Shown in pieces: positions 40,807 through 41,266 of a DNA stretch of 41,266 nucleotides. Each line of letters opens with the position of its first letter. Position 1 is the first letter of the stretch. This stretch comes from Enterocloster bolteae (GTDB lineage: Bacteria; Bacillota; Clostridia; Lachnospirales; Lachnospiraceae): NCBI GenBank assembly GCA_021772025.1, contig JAETNT010000005.1, positions 1 through 41,266 on the forward strand. The letters run 5' to 3'. The notes beneath the pieces are model-generated. The model had not been told where the DNA came from. It worked only from the letters and a program-made list of their open reading frames with translations, and ran no database searches. The translations under genes and the position numbers were made by a program.

Positions 40807-41266
40807 ATGGCAGGTTCCACATTGGGGACAATTTTTCGGATTACGACATGGGGGGAATCCCACGGGGCAGGAGTCGGGGTGGTAATTGATGGATGCCCTG
40901 CAGGCCTTCCTTTAACAAAGCAAGATATTCAGGAATATCTGGATCGGAGAAAACCCGGCCAGAGCCGCTTCACCACCCAGAGACAGGAGGGGGATGAGGT
41001 GGAGATTTTATCCGGCACATTTGAGGGGCGCACCACAGGTACGCCCATTGCCATGTTTGTCCGCAACAAAGATCAGAGATCCGGAGATTACGGAAATATC
41101 ATGGATATTTACCGCCCGGGACATGCAGACTATACGTTTGATAAAAAGTATGGTTTTCGGGATTATCGGGGAGGCGGCCGTTCTTCCGGCAGAGAGACTA
41201 TCGGACGGGTGGCAGCCGGAGCTGTGGCGATCAAGCTGCTAAAGAGCCTGGAAATTAAAATACGGG
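40807..41266 (+). CDS. aroC: Chorismate synthase, N-terminal part (runs off window)
   Basis: The first 153 codons of chorismate synthase are present; the 3' end lies outside. Signature regions: [49 protein letters not shown], then [20 protein letters not shown] and [18 protein letters not shown]. These bind FMN and 5-enolpyruvylshikimate-3-phosphate. The enzyme makes chorismate, the branch point to aromatic amino acids. AAGGAG precedes the ATG by about 8 bp. It follows the lactonase-like gene by 26 bp. Confidence 0.95.
   Translation, partial: MAGSTLGTIFRITTWGESHGAGVGVVIDGCPAGLPLTKQDIQEYLDRRKPGQSRFTTQRQEGDEVEILSGTFEGRTTGTPIAMFVRNKDQRSGDYGNIMDIYRPGHADYTFDKKYGFRDYRGGGRSSGRETIGRVAAGAVAIKLLKSLEIKIR

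Noticed and set aside
1..41266. CRISPR array, tRNA, rRNA, prophage or intact insertion sequence
   Set aside because: No regularly spaced repeats, no cloverleaf or rRNA-like stretch, and no transposase, integrase or phage structural protein was recognised on either strand.

Overview
The window looks like chromosomal DNA of an anaerobic gut Firmicute, most likely a Lachnospiraceae/Clostridium cluster XIVa member. This is inferred, not computed. The signs are moderate GC, AGGAGG-type ribosome binding sites, sigma-A promoters, a split transketolase, a PotC-PotD fusion, an LplB/YtcP-type sugar importer, GH88 and heparinase-type genes, and Fe-S/Crp-Fnr stress genes. No rRNA, tRNA, CRISPR array or intact mobile element was seen.

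Layout. 1-2668: surface-sugar and cell-wall precursor genes (end of rfbB, rfbD, glmM). 2669-3266: a gene graveyard with remnants of a GH1 6-phospho-beta-glucosidase and of an EamA transporter. 3425-5092: leuA, convergent with a two-subunit transketolase (5205-6937). 7145-9327: a histidine kinase/response regulator pair. 9472-12610: a decayed polysaccharide locus: an intact DUF624 membrane gene, a frameshifted and 5'-truncated heparinase II/III gene, and a GH88 gene truncated at both ends, the last two lying head to head. 12703-21720: a DEAD-box helicase, a lipoprotein, a DUF134-NifX fusion with a His/Cys-rich tail, nagA, a MATE exporter, an AraC regulator, a TauE/SafE permease and an alpha/beta-hydrolase.

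21775-31905 is the most coherent accessory system. Two divergent operons share a 291-bp control region: sulfatase, membrane-anchored AraC sensor-regulator and GH88 on the minus strand; LplB-type permease, YtcP-type permease, lipoprotein binding protein and a second sulfatase on the plus strand. Together they suggest uptake of a sulfated, uronate-containing oligosaccharide (a glycosaminoglycan fragment is the best guess). Cytoplasmic desulfation and removal of the unsaturated uronic acid would follow. NagA (16289-17428) could feed released amino sugar into metabolism. No intact polysaccharide lyase and no sulfatase-maturating enzyme lies in the window.

31908-41266: an amidohydrolase whose ribosome binding site sits in a hairpin, an Fe-S protein divergent from a Crp/Fnr regulator with a shared palindrome, a polyamine importer operon (PuuR-like regulator, potA, potB, potC-potD fusion) with tandem operator-like repeats, a 6-phosphogluconolactonase-like protein, and the start of aroC.
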